From Natrinema gelatinilyticum (lineage in GTDB: Archaea; Halobacteriota; Halobacteria; Halobacteriales; Natrialbaceae), in contig NZ_CP100757.1 in NCBI RefSeq assembly GCF_024266705.1, forward strand, positions 496,001 to 560,000: DNA of 64,000 nt, in the 5' to 3' direction. Both the position numbers and the translations under genes were made by a program. The notes beneath the pieces were generated by a model. That model saw only the letters and a program-made list of their open reading frames with translations. It did no database searches and had not been told where the DNA came from. This document shows, one piece after another, positions 8,636 through 17,155 of this stretch. The first letter of the stretch is position 1; each line of letters opens with the position of its first letter.

Positions 8636-10579
8636 ATGTCACGTAACGCCGACACCGGGCAAAAGACTCGAGATACAATCGACGAATCCACGGAGAGATC
8701 CGCGACAGTCTCGGTGACGAACGTCGGCGGTATCGACGACTGCGAAGTCACGCTCTCGTCCGGTATCACCATACTCACCGGCCGAAACGCCACGAACCGG
8801 ACGTCGTTTCTGAGCGCTATCGCTGGCGTGCTCGGCGGGACCGCGGCCATGCTGAAAGCCGACGCCGACTACGGCGGCGTCGAACTCGCGCTCGACGGAG
8901 AGACCTACACCCGCGAATACACGCGACAAGCCGGAACCGTTTCCGTCGACGGCGACCCCTTCGTCGACGAATCGGAATACGTCGACACCTTCGCGTGTCT
9001 GCTCGAAGACAACCCCGCCCGTCGTGCGGTCGAACGCGGGGACGACCTGCGCGAGGTCATCATGCGGCCGGTCGATACCGACCAGCTTCGAGACGACATC
9101 CGGAACCGCGAGGCCGAACGTGACGACCTTCGGTCGAAGCTCGACGACCTCGAGGCGACGGTCGACCGCCGCCCCAAACTCGAACGCCGCCGCGACGAGC
9201 GTCGAGCCGACCTCGAGGCGGTCGAAGACGAATTGGCCGACGTCCGCGAAACCGTAGAGGCCTTCGACGCGGCGGAAGCCGAGGCCGAGGAGGCCGAATC
9301 GTTGCTCGACGAACTGGAGGAACTTCGTGGGCAACTGGACGACGCACTCGACCGCAAGGACCACCAGGAGTCCGAGCTTCGCTCGCTTCGAACGAAGCGT
9401 GCAGACGTGGCGGCCGAACTCGACGATATCGAGTCGTCCGAAGAGGAACTCGACGAACTCGACCGGCAGAGTACCCGACTCAAGCGGCGCAAGCGCGAGG
9501 TCGAGAACGAGATCGACGATTTGGTGCGAGTCGTCGAGTTCACCGAGGACCTGTTGGCTGGCGAGACGAGCGGCCTCCGGAACGTCGAAGACGAGGGCGA
9601 CGTCGTTGCCGACCTCGATCCGTCGTCGAAGACGATGCAGTGTTGGACCTGCGGCAGTCGGGTCGAGCAGTCGGACATCGACGAACGTCTCGAGACGCTC
9701 CGAAACCTGGTCACGAAAAAGCAGGCTGAACGCGACAGCGTCGAATCCGACCTGACGGCGGTCGAAGAGCGGCGACGCGAACTGGAACGCTCGAGCGAGC
9801 AACAGGCGGAACTCCGTAGTCGACTGGACGAACTCGATCGAGAAATCTCTCACCGAAAGCAAAACGTAACGAACTACGAAGACGAGGCGGCGACGCTCAG
9901 AGCGGAGATTGACGACCTCCAAGAGCAGGTCGAAGAAACCGGGTCGCTCCGCGAGGACGTCCTCTCGGCGTATCGAGCGCTCAGCGAACTCGAGTACGAG
10001 CGGGGCAAACTCGAAAGCGACCTTTCGGATGCCGAAGCGGAACTGGCAGCAGTGGCCGACGCTGCAGAAGAGCGCGACCACGTGGCAGACAGACTAACCG
10101 TGGTCCAGGACGAACTCGCGTCGCTTCGGTCGCGTATCGACGACGTCGAACGCGAGGCCGTCGAGGCGTTCAACGAGGAGATGGCGTCGGTGCTCGACCT
10201 CTTAGAGTACGACATCGCCCGCGTGTGGATCGAACGCAAGACGACGAACTCGGCGGACGACTCGAGTTTCGACCTCCACGTCGTTCGCGAAAGCGACGAC
10301 GGCGCGATGTACGAGGATACCGTCGCGACCCTCTCGGAGTCCGAACGCGAAACTATCGGTCTGGTCGTCGCACTCGCGGGATTCCTGGTCCACGAAGTGT
10401 ACGAGTTCGTGCCGTTCGTCCTCCTTGACTCGCTGGAAGCCATCGACTCAGACCGGATCGTCGCCCTCGTCGACTACTTCGCCGGGTACGCTCCATTCCT
10501 CGCCGTCGCGGTGCTTCCCGAAGACGCGCAGGCGTTTTCGAACGAGTACGACCGCATCCCGGCCGAACAGCTCGGGTGA
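8636..10579 (+). CDS. archaea-specific SMC-related protein (Rad50/SMC-like ATPase)
   Basis: This 647-residue ATPase has a split ATP-binding cassette flanking long coiled coils. The N-terminal Walker A region reads ILTGRNATNRTS (residues about 47-57) and lacks the usual GKS/GKT lysine. Coiled coil runs from about 145 to 330, a zinc-hook CWTC motif sits at Cys336/Cys339, and coiled coil returns from about 355 to 520. The signature LSESERETIG is near 566 and the Walker B-like FVLLDSLEAID near 591 has Ser where Glu is expected. The GRNATNRTS form is, as I recall, the family consensus rather than local decay. Such proteins probably tether DNA or ends, though their role is not settled. It lies 194 bases after rdfA on the same strand. 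Confidence 0.85.
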   Translation: MSRNADTGQKTRDTIDESTERSATVSVTNVGGIDDCEVTLSSGITILTGRNATNRTSFLSAIAGVLGGTAAMLKADADYGGVELALDGETYTREYTRQAGTVSVDGDPFVDESEYVDTFACLLEDNPARRAVERGDDLREVIMRPVDTDQLRDDIRNREAERDDLRSKLDDLEATVDRRPKLERRRDERRADLEAVEDELADVRETVEAFDAAEAEAEEAESLLDELEELRGQLDDALDRKDHQESELRSLRTKRADVAAELDDIESSEEELDELDRQSTRLKRRKREVENEIDDLVRVVEFTEDLLAGETSGLRNVEDEGDVVADLDPSSKTMQCWTCGSRVEQSDIDERLETLRNLVTKKQAERDSVESDLTAVEERRRELERSSEQQAELRSRLDELDREISHRKQNVTNYEDEAATLRAEIDDLQEQVEETGSLREDVLSAYRALSELEYERGKLESDLSDAEAELAAVADAAEERDHVADRLTVVQDELASLRSRIDDVEREAVEAFNEEMASVLDLLEYDIARVWIERKTTNSADDSSFDLHVVRESDDGAMYEDTVATLSESERETIGLVVALAGFLVHEVYEFVPFVLLDSLEAIDSDRIVALVDYFAGYAPFLAVAVLPEDAQAFSNEYDRIPAEQLG

Positions 10580-10676
10580 GCCATCGTTCGTCGTCCGCTC
10601 TCGTCGTTCACGCGTTCGTTCCACCATTCGTTCTCGATTCCGTCTTCGCTGTCCGGATGGCTCACTCGGGCCGGGT

Positions 10677-10734
10677 GCTTTACAAGTTATAAGTAAAGCA
10701 GTGTCGGCCTCTACTTTACAAGTACTTTGTGAAG
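10677..10734. repeat. two adjacent palindromes in a convergent intergenic region
   Basis: The first palindrome (10677-10699) has 7-base arms GCTTTAC and GTAAAGC around a 9-base centre. The second (about 10714-10734) shares the CTTTACAAGT start and ends TTTGTGAAG. Both lie between the ends of the SMC-like gene (plus strand) and the iclR gene (minus strand), so promoter function is unlikely. A bidirectional terminator or a protein-binding site is possible. Confidence 0.45.
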
Positions 10735-10822
10735 CTCCGTCGGAGATGTTGACACCGCAAATCGAAGCGTGTGATCGAGGAAGGAACGGCAGACTTCGTG
10801 AGACGGTGGCGTGCGACCGTAA

Positions 10823-11593
10823 TCAAACGTTGGCGTACTTGAGGTTGAGTTCGATCGCGTTGGAGGTCGAGCAGACCAACTTGGGGATATCGGACTCCCC
10901 TCCCTCGTCCTGCATTCGACTCGCGGGTCCGGAGACGCTGATCGAACCGTGGACAGTGCCGTCGTCGGTGACGATGGGGGCGGCGACCGACCGGAGCCCT
11001 TCGAGTCGCTCTTCTTCGTGGTAGGCGTACCCCCGGTCGCGAATCTCGGCGAGCGTCTCGTCGAGCGCTTTGCGGTCGGTTATCGTGTTCTCAGTCGCCT
11101 TGGGCAACCCCTTCTCCTCGATGATATCTTCGAGACGGTTCGCCGGAAGATGGGCGAGAATCGCCTTTCCCTGTGCGGTGTAATGGAGATTGGTGCGTCG
11201 GCCCACGTACGTATCGAGGTCGACTGCCTGCTCTCCCTTCGCCCGGTACAGGTAGACGCCACACCCGTCGTCCTCGGTCAGGAGGTTCGCAAGTTCGCCC
11301 GTTTGTTCGGCCATCGCGTCGATTTCGGGCTTGGAAATCTGGTAGAGTTCCATGTGATGGCGGATGTACCCGCCGAGGTCGAGGAACTTTAGCCCGAGTC
11401 GATACTCGTTGCCGTCTTTAGCGACGTACCCGTGTTTCTCCAGCGTCGCGAGGTGGTTGTGAACGACGCTTTTGCTCATATTGAGAGAATTTGCGAGGGC
11501 AGTGACTCGGCCACCGTCTTGATTTTTGAGCGCCTCGATAATCGCGAGCGTTTTCTCGGTCGCCTTCACCGGATGTTTTACCTCTTTTCCCAT
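10823..11593 (-). CDS. IclR-family transcriptional regulator
   Basis: This 256-residue regulator has the full IclR layout. The N-terminal winged helix includes VTALANSLNMSKSVVHNHLA (residues about 30-50), and the effector-binding domain includes AVDLDTYVGRR, GKAILAHLP and ENTITDRKAL. The start at 11593 gives the normal family length; five more in-frame codons upstream are not needed. It is transcribed away from the soxB-like gene across a shared 570-base region with A/T-rich palindromes. It is therefore the most likely regulator of the sulfur locus, by position only. Its ligand is unknown; family members sense small organic acids. Confidence 0.9.
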   Translation of the reverse strand: MGKEVKHPVKATEKTLAIIEALKNQDGGRVTALANSLNMSKSVVHNHLATLEKHGYVAKDGNEYRLGLKFLDLGGYIRHHMELYQISKPEIDAMAEQTGELANLLTEDDGCGVYLYRAKGEQAVDLDTYVGRRTNLHYTAQGKAILAHLPANRLEDIIEEKGLPKATENTITDRKALDETLAEIRDRGYAYHEEERLEGLRSVAAPIVTDDGTVHGSISVSGPASRMQDEGGESDIPKLVCSTSNAIELNLKYANV

Positions 11594-12161
11594 GCCTTGC
11601 CATATCACGTCACCGCAGTTGGGTTTAGTTCCTTCGCCCCGAAGGTGTCCCGACAGGTCGCGGCGTCTCTGGAAAGACGAGAGTTGAAACGATGCCTCCG
11701 CAGTTCGCTGTTCGGTATCGGATAATCACCGTGGCCTGCGAACGAATTCCTACGTCCGCTCAGAACCCCGGATCATCGGTGCTCGGCTCGGTCTTCACGG
11801 TAGAATGACCAATCTCGATAGCGATGCTGACGCTGAGCCGTCGAGGGCGATGCCCTCATAGAATGCTTAGTGTGCGGACGAACGGGATGTACGGTGACGG
11901 TACTAGCACTGTTCTATAATGAAAAACAGCATTATTACCGGCGGACTCGTTCTGTGTCATCGATGACCGTATCCTGGTCCGATTTTCGTCGTCCGCAGTT
12001 AGTGAATAGACAGTATTACGACAATTCCGCATTCTATAATATAGAACAATCTCGGGATAGTCGGTAGGCGCGTTCAGTTGGCTGATCTCGGCAACTGGCG
12101 TCTCAGAGTTGCGGTCGAACCGACGAAAATAATAAGGTGGTCGGTTCTGTTGGATACTGGT
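11594..12161. promoter_or_regulatory. divergent promoter region between iclR and soxB-like gene
   Basis: The region holds two TTCTATAAT motifs (about 11912 and 12032). The second is part of a perfect 7-1-7 palindrome. An AAAATAATAA string near 12125 is well placed as a TATA box for a near-leaderless transcript starting at 12162. No gene of family type is seen; a long minus-strand frame across here continues as an antisense shadow of the soxB-like gene. Confidence 0.5.
12032..12046. promoter_or_regulatory. palindromic operator candidate upstream of the soxB-like gene
   Basis: TTCTATAATATAGAA is a perfect inverted repeat about 90 bases before the putative TATA element. A half-site, TTCTATAAT, occurs at 11912-11920. 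Position between the divergent iclR and soxB-like genes suggests a regulator site. This is inference from symmetry. Confidence 0.45.
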
Positions 12162-13952
12162 ATGCGCCTTGACACCGAGTACCTCGGGGAATGGAAGCGC
12201 TTGAATGGCTCTCCGTCCGACGCCCCGGAGGGCGACCCCGATGTCGTGTTCACGCACCTGAGTGACCTGCACGGTCAAATCACGCCCGGATACCAGGTAT
12301 ACTACAACAACCCGAAGTCCCGACCCGACCTCGACTTCGAGGGCAAGGACAAGCTCATCGAGAAAGGCGGTGGCGTCCCGATACTGACCGCGAAACTCGA
12401 CCAAATCCGCGAGGAGTACGGCGAGAACGTCCTTACCCTGATGAGCGGCGACACTTTCCACGGGACCGCCGTTACGACCTACACCCTCGGTAAGTCGATG
12501 CTCGACCCCATCAACCACCACCTCCGTCCCGACATCTACATGCCCGGGAATTGGGACTACTCTAACGAGGCCGTCGAGGACGGTAATATGGTGGAACTGA
12601 TGGAGAGCCTCGACGCGCACGTCCTCGCCAACAACCTCCTCGACTGGGACAGTGAGGAACTCATCTTCGACCCCTACACCATCGAGGACGTCGGCGGGAC
12701 GAAAGTAGGCGTCGTCGGCATGACCAACGTCTACGTCGACCGGATGATGCCGCTGTTCTGGAAGGAGAAGTACAAGTTCGCGAAGCACCCGCGCCTCCTC
12801 GATACGTATGCTCAACGAGCGCGCGACGACGGCGCAGACGTCGTCGTCGCTATCACCGAAATCGGGCTCCAGTGGATGGTCCAGGCTGCCAAGGACTTCG
12901 ACTCCATCGACGTGATGTTCTCGGCCCACACCCACGAGTACACCCACGAACCCATCGTCGTACAGGATACCGACACCGTGGTCGTCGAATCCGGGATGGG
13001 AGACGGCCTCGGTCGCGTCGACGTGCGAATCAACGACGGAGAACTGGAGTTCCGGCACAACCTCTACTGTCTCGTCGAGGACCACGAGTACACCCCGGAA
13101 CCCGACCCGGACGCCCAACGGACGGTCGAGGAGGTGCGAGCACCGTTCCTCGAAGCAGACGTCGAGGTCGAACGCGGGAACGGCACGCTCGACCGACCAA
13201 TCGACACCGTCGTCGGTGAGACGGATCAACCACTATACCGCCAGTCGTTCCTGGAGAGCGCCTGGAATACCCTCTACAACGATTCACTCAAACAGTACAT
13301 GGACGCCGACCTGGCTATCTCCCACGGGTTCCGATACGGGTCGGCCATCCCGGCGGGCGAGGTCACTATCGGCGACCTCTATACGTTCTTCCCGATGACC
13401 GCGCCCGTCGCGAAGGGCGACGCGTACGGCCAACAGATCATGAACCACATGGAGAACTTCCTGATGGACAACTTCACGCCGTACGTCTACGACCAGGAAG
13501 ACGGCCGTCTCCGTAACTACTCCTCGAACGTCGAGGTCACCGTCGACCCGACCGCAAAACGCGGCCGTCGACTCGTCGAGATGACCGTCGATGGCGAACC
13601 GATGGACCCCGAGGAGACGTACACGGTGGCGACGCTGCGGCGACCCGGCGACCCCGAGAAGGACCTCGGCAACTGTGGGTTCCCCTTCCGGAACGTCGAG
13701 ATCGAGAACGGCACCATCCCCGTCGACGTGCTCATCGAGTACTTCGAGAATAACTCGCCCGTCGACTACGACGTGATGGGGCTCGTCCAGACCCCGGAGG
13801 ACGGCGGCGAGGTCCAGAACACGCCTGCCGACGGCCCGTACCCGCACATCCAGCCCGGCGTCGACTACGCCAACGGCGAGGAGTACTGCGAGGTGTCGAT
13901 GATTCCCCGGAGTAACGTCCACCTCGAGGAGGCGTTCAACGAAAAGCGGTGA
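12162..13952 (+). CDS. SoxB-like thiosulfohydrolase / 5'-nucleotidase-family metallophosphoesterase
   Basis: This 596-residue two-domain enzyme belongs to the 5'-nucleotidase/SoxB superfamily. Metal ligands lie in HLSDLHGQ (Asp35, His37), MSGDTFHGTA (Asp97) and GNWDYSNE (Asn130). FSAHTHEYTHEP lies near residue 250. The second domain has HGFRYGSAIPAGEVTIGDLY. SoxB proteins carry Trp after the metal ligand where nucleotidases have GNHE; GNWD here and VTVDPTAKRGRRLVEM favour SoxB, which hydrolyses sulfate from a carrier-bound thiosulfonate with a dimanganese centre. Bacterial SoxB is periplasmic, but no signal peptide is visible here. The start at 12162 drops 28 codons without family similarity and sits after a TATA-like string. 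A nucleotidase role remains possible. Confidence 0.7.
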   Translation: MRLDTEYLGEWKRLNGSPSDAPEGDPDVVFTHLSDLHGQITPGYQVYYNNPKSRPDLDFEGKDKLIEKGGGVPILTAKLDQIREEYGENVLTLMSGDTFHGTAVTTYTLGKSMLDPINHHLRPDIYMPGNWDYSNEAVEDGNMVELMESLDAHVLANNLLDWDSEELIFDPYTIEDVGGTKVGVVGMTNVYVDRMMPLFWKEKYKFAKHPRLLDTYAQRARDDGADVVVAITEIGLQWMVQAAKDFDSIDVMFSAHTHEYTHEPIVVQDTDTVVVESGMGDGLGRVDVRINDGELEFRHNLYCLVEDHEYTPEPDPDAQRTVEEVRAPFLEADVEVERGNGTLDRPIDTVVGETDQPLYRQSFLESAWNTLYNDSLKQYMDADLAISHGFRYGSAIPAGEVTIGDLYTFFPMTAPVAKGDAYGQQIMNHMENFLMDNFTPYVYDQEDGRLRNYSSNVEVTVDPTAKRGRRLVEMTVDGEPMDPEETYTVATLRRPGDPEKDLGNCGFPFRNVEIENGTIPVDVLIEYFENNSPVDYDVMGLVQTPEDGGEVQNTPADGPYPHIQPGVDYANGEEYCEVSMIPRSNVHLEEAFNEKR

Positions 13953-13983
13953 CTCGACTGCGGGTACGGAGAGACGCTGCGAC

Positions 13984-14436
13984 TTACGCTTCTTCGGATT
14001 CGGCGTCCGAATCGCCGAACGGCACGACCAACACGGGGACGTTGCTTCCCTGGACGACGCCGGAGGTGTTGCTCCCGAGGTGTGAGAGGATGGACGTCCC
14101 TTTCCGGCCGATGACGATGCAATCGATGTCGTTCTCGTCCGTGTACCTGATAATTTCGTTGGCCGGGTTGCCCTGACGGAACTCGGTGATGGGATCGAAT
14201 CCCGGCGGTGACAGCCGACGCATTTGATCGAGTGTCCGTTCACCTTGCCGTTCGACTTCTTCGTCTATTTCGCGCGGGGCTGCAGGCGCTGTGGTCGTGG
14301 GGATGATGTCAGAGACGTTGTTCACGAATAATCCGTGGACGTCAGCGTCGTGCGTCTGGGCCAACTCGTAGCCGCGCTTGATCAGCTCGTCCATCGTATC
14401 GGTTCCATCGACCGGTATCAGGATCGAATCGAACAT
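13984..14436 (-). CDS. UspA-family universal stress protein
   Basis: This 150-residue protein begins with FDSILIPVDGTD, the classic UspA first strand with the adenine-contacting Asp. It ends with VIGRKGTSILSHLGSNTSGVV, matching the G-x2-G-x9-G-(S/N) nucleotide-binding loop, so ATP binding is expected. UspA proteins act as soluble stress-linked regulators, usually as dimers. It is transcribed against the flanking sulfur genes, ending 31 bases past the soxB-like stop, so it is not part of their transcript. Confidence 0.9.
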   Translation of the reverse strand: MFDSILIPVDGTDTMDELIKRGYELAQTHDADVHGLFVNNVSDIIPTTTAPAAPREIDEEVERQGERTLDQMRRLSPPGFDPITEFRQGNPANEIIRYTDENDIDCIVIGRKGTSILSHLGSNTSGVVQGSNVPVLVVPFGDSDAESEEA

Positions 14437-14613
14437 ACGCGGAGTGAAGGTACGGCGCTCCTTAAACGTTAGTTACGATTGTTGTCCATCTGTCTGCAAT
14501 TAACCAAATTACAGCTGATTTGTCGAGCTAGGTAATACCATAGATATTTCTATTTGGCCCTAATATTTCCTTAGCGTGGTAACTGCAACCACGACACATC
14601 GCAGGTGACTCTA

Positions 14614-15765
14614 ATGCAATCAGGCCACGTCATGGGGCAAATCACGCCCCAAGGACTTATGGGTAGAATCGACTACAAGACGCCAATCGCAGACGTACGG
14701 TCGCATGATTCGTACGAACAGTGGCACATTCCCGGCGCCATCCATCTGCCGTACGATGCCGAAGCAGACGAATTCGAGGTAGACCCGCATGAACTATTCG
14801 ACGAGGGTGAGCGAATCGTGGTGGTATGCGCACACGGGAACACGAGCCGTCGGGCCGCGAGTGCACTCTCGCGTCGCGGCTTCGACGCTGCCACTCTCGA
14901 GGACGGCATGCTCGGCTGGAGTCAAGTCTTCGACGTTGTCGACATCGACCTCGGTTCCGACATCGTGTTCAAACAGGCCAAACGCGTCGCCAACGGCTGC
15001 CTGTCGTACGTCGTCGGCGCCGACGGCGAGGCGATGATCGTCGACCCGGTCCAGTACACCGACGTCTTCGAGCGCAATCTCAAAAGCGACGAACGATTCC
15101 AGGACGAGAACGGGGAGGTCGACGTCAAGTACGTGGCGCTTACCCACATCCACGCCGACCATATCTCGTCCGGTTGCGAACTCGCAGAAAAGCACGACGC
15201 CGACCTCATCGTCGGCGCGCCCGTCTCTGACCGAACCGAACAGCCGGGTGGCTGCTCGGAGTTCCGCGCCGTCGCGGACGGCAAGACGCTCGACCTTGGC
15301 GGACACGAGATCAAGGTCCTCCATACACCCGGACACACGATGGAGAGTACCTCCTACCTCGTCGACGACGCAGCGATGTTGACGGGCGACACGCAGTTCG
15401 TCGACAGTGTCGGTCGCCCCGATCTGGAACACGGCGACGAGGGAGCCGAAGAGCACGCGGAAGTGCTCTACGAGTCGATCTTCGGCAAAATCCTCACCCA
15501 CGACGACGATGTGTCGGTCTTCCCTGCTCACTACAGCGGTGGAGAGGTCGACGCTGGCACGCCGATCACGGCGACGATCGGCGAGATAAAGGCGACGAAC
15601 GAGGCCGTCCAGAAAGACTCCAAGGAGGAGTTCGTCGATTACATCGTCGAACAGTTGGGTTCGAAGCCGGCGAATCACGAGGAGATAATCGCGATCAACG
15701 AGGGCAAAAACGAGGTCGAAGACCCCGAAATCGAACTCGGGCCGAACAAATGCGCAGTCGAGTAG
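14614..15765 (+). CDS. rhodanese-metallo-beta-lactamase fusion (persulfide dioxygenase/CstB-like)
   Basis: The N-terminal rhodanese domain (about 20-115) has PIADVRSHDSYEQWHIPGA and the loop VVVCAHGNTSRR, with Cys72 as the sulfur acceptor. The C-terminal metallo-beta-lactamase domain has THIHADHISSG near residue 180, HTPGHT near 240 and GDTQF near 260, giving a complete metal site. Such fusions oxidise persulfides to sulfite or thiosulfate (ETHE1/CstB-like). The domain order here is rhodanese first. In this locus it would link sulfane sulfur to sulfite. Starts at 14605 (GTG), 14614 and 14632 are all possible; 14614 is the first ATG. The upstream 14500-14600 is AT-rich and contains an ATAG...CTAT inverted pair. 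Confidence 0.82.
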   Translation: MQSGHVMGQITPQGLMGRIDYKTPIADVRSHDSYEQWHIPGAIHLPYDAEADEFEVDPHELFDEGERIVVVCAHGNTSRRAASALSRRGFDAATLEDGMLGWSQVFDVVDIDLGSDIVFKQAKRVANGCLSYVVGADGEAMIVDPVQYTDVFERNLKSDERFQDENGEVDVKYVALTHIHADHISSGCELAEKHDADLIVGAPVSDRTEQPGGCSEFRAVADGKTLDLGGHEIKVLHTPGHTMESTSYLVDDAAMLTGDTQFVDSVGRPDLEHGDEGAEEHAEVLYESIFGKILTHDDDVSVFPAHYSGGEVDAGTPITATIGEIKATNEAVQKDSKEEFVDYIVEQLGSKPANHEEIIAINEGKNEVEDPEIELGPNKCAVE

Positions 15766-15893
15766 TGACGCAAGCAAACGCTCAGTAATCAACATGGCAA
15801 CGAAAAACGCAGCACTCCGGTCGGTAGCGGCATCGAACACCTTACAAACCCAATACTACGGTGAAGTGAAACGGCACCGGTGCGTGGTTCATA

Positions 15894-16814
15894 ATGGCGA
15901 CTGAAGATACGAAGATCCAACCGAGGCAGTTCACCAAGAACCTGCTCGAATTTCGGTACCGCGAGGTGACGATGGTGGTGGCGACCGGGCTCGTTCTGAT
16001 TGCCAGCGTGGTGTTGTTTCCCGGTTTCGAAAACGTGACCGCGGGGGTGAACAGCGAAGTGGGCACGGTCACGCTAGCGTTCTTCTTCCTCGTGGCGATT
16101 TTTGCAGGTGCGGTCAAGGGCGCGCTCGGCTTCGGGTACGCGCTCATCACGACCCCGGTGTTCGCGACGGTCATCGATCCGACGCTCGCGGTCGTGGTAC
16201 TGGCCATTCCCCCGTGGATGATTAACGTCTTTCAGGTCGGGGAGACGAAAACTGGGCTGACGTACATCAAGCGCGAGTGGTCGCTCATTACGCTCGCGCT
16301 CCTCGGCTCGATCATTGGCGTGTTTTTCCTCAATTCGTTCCAGAAGGGACCGTTGATTCCATTCCTCATCGCGATCTTGCTGCTTGGGTATGTGCTGTTC
16401 GAGGTCATCAGTAACTTCGTCGTGATCGAGGAGGCTAGCAACTCCGTCGCTCTCGGCGCGGTCGGCCTTGGTGAGGGGTTCCTGCTGGCGGCCGCGAACC
16501 TCGGTCCGCTGTTACCCGCGTACCTGCACACGTTCGAACGCGACACTGAGCGGTACGTCGGCGGGCTGTCGATGGTGTTCACCGTCGTATTCACCGAGCG
16601 CATCATCCATATGTGGTTCAACGGGCTGCTGACGCCCTACCGGCTGTGGTTAGGTTCGGCCATCGGAGTCATTACAATTGTCGGACTCTTGTTTGGAACC
16701 TATCTGCGCCGCCTCGAAATCGACGAAAAGAAATTCAACTGGCTGGTCATCGTCATGCTGTTGGTCATCGCGCTCAACATCTTCCGCAATACCATTCCGG
16801 TATTGTTCCTGTAA
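15894..16814 (+). CDS. TauE/SafE-family sulfite/organosulfonate exporter
   Basis: This 306-residue membrane protein is rich in predicted helices: one near residues 25-43, then a cluster from about 60 to the C-terminus. The duplicated family motif appears as AGAVKGALGFGYALITTPVF near 77 and VGLGEGFLLAAANLGPLLPAYL near 190. TauE/SafE proteins move sulfite, sulfoacetate and related anions across the cytoplasmic membrane. It lies 128 bases after the rhodanese-MBL gene in the same direction. Exporting excess sulfite fits the neighbours. The exact substrate is not shown by the sequence. Confidence 0.85.
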   Translation: MATEDTKIQPRQFTKNLLEFRYREVTMVVATGLVLIASVVLFPGFENVTAGVNSEVGTVTLAFFFLVAIFAGAVKGALGFGYALITTPVFATVIDPTLAVVVLAIPPWMINVFQVGETKTGLTYIKREWSLITLALLGSIIGVFFLNSFQKGPLIPFLIAILLLGYVLFEVISNFVVIEEASNSVALGAVGLGEGFLLAAANLGPLLPAYLHTFERDTERYVGGLSMVFTVVFTERIIHMWFNGLLTPYRLWLGSAIGVITIVGLLFGTYLRRLEIDEKKFNWLVIVMLLVIALNIFRNTIPVLFL

Positions 16815-17155
16815 GCGGGTCGATGCGATCAACGTAGCGGTCCCATTTTTCTTTCGTGTCGGATACGAACTCGATTTCCGACGGTGTCGCGCCCGAACGT
16901 CTACCGTCCGGCTCGCGGTTCACCATCGGTCTAAACTGAATTATCCCCCTAATATTCTTAAAATACAATTTAGGCACTGAATGGAAATTTCGGCGAACGC
17001 ATACAGATAACGTATGCGAACGTTCGCCGCGCTCGAACAGCGAAAACTATAATGTAAATCGCACGCTTGCTGCATGGTGTTAAGTATCATGATTGGGCAA
17101 GCCGGTGATCGCATGGCTGTACAGCCAAGTCACCACGACGAACAACAATGACAGT
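16815..17155. promoter_or_regulatory. regulatory region before the Fe-S/NrfD gene
   Basis: A 6-base inverted repeat GCATAC/GTATGC with a 7-base spacer lies at 16999-17017, flanked by further CGAACG repeats that extend the symmetry. An AACTATAATGTA string at about 17045-17056 is TATA-like. The first 180 bases hold AT-rich sequence and no gene. A short ATG frame at 17114 closes after 12 codons. Confidence 0.45.

Noticed and set aside
11856-13229. 457-codon minus-strand frame opposite the soxB-like gene
   Set aside because: It is an antisense shadow; long Val/Asp-rich frames opposite GC-rich haloarchaeal genes are common, and it has no domain.
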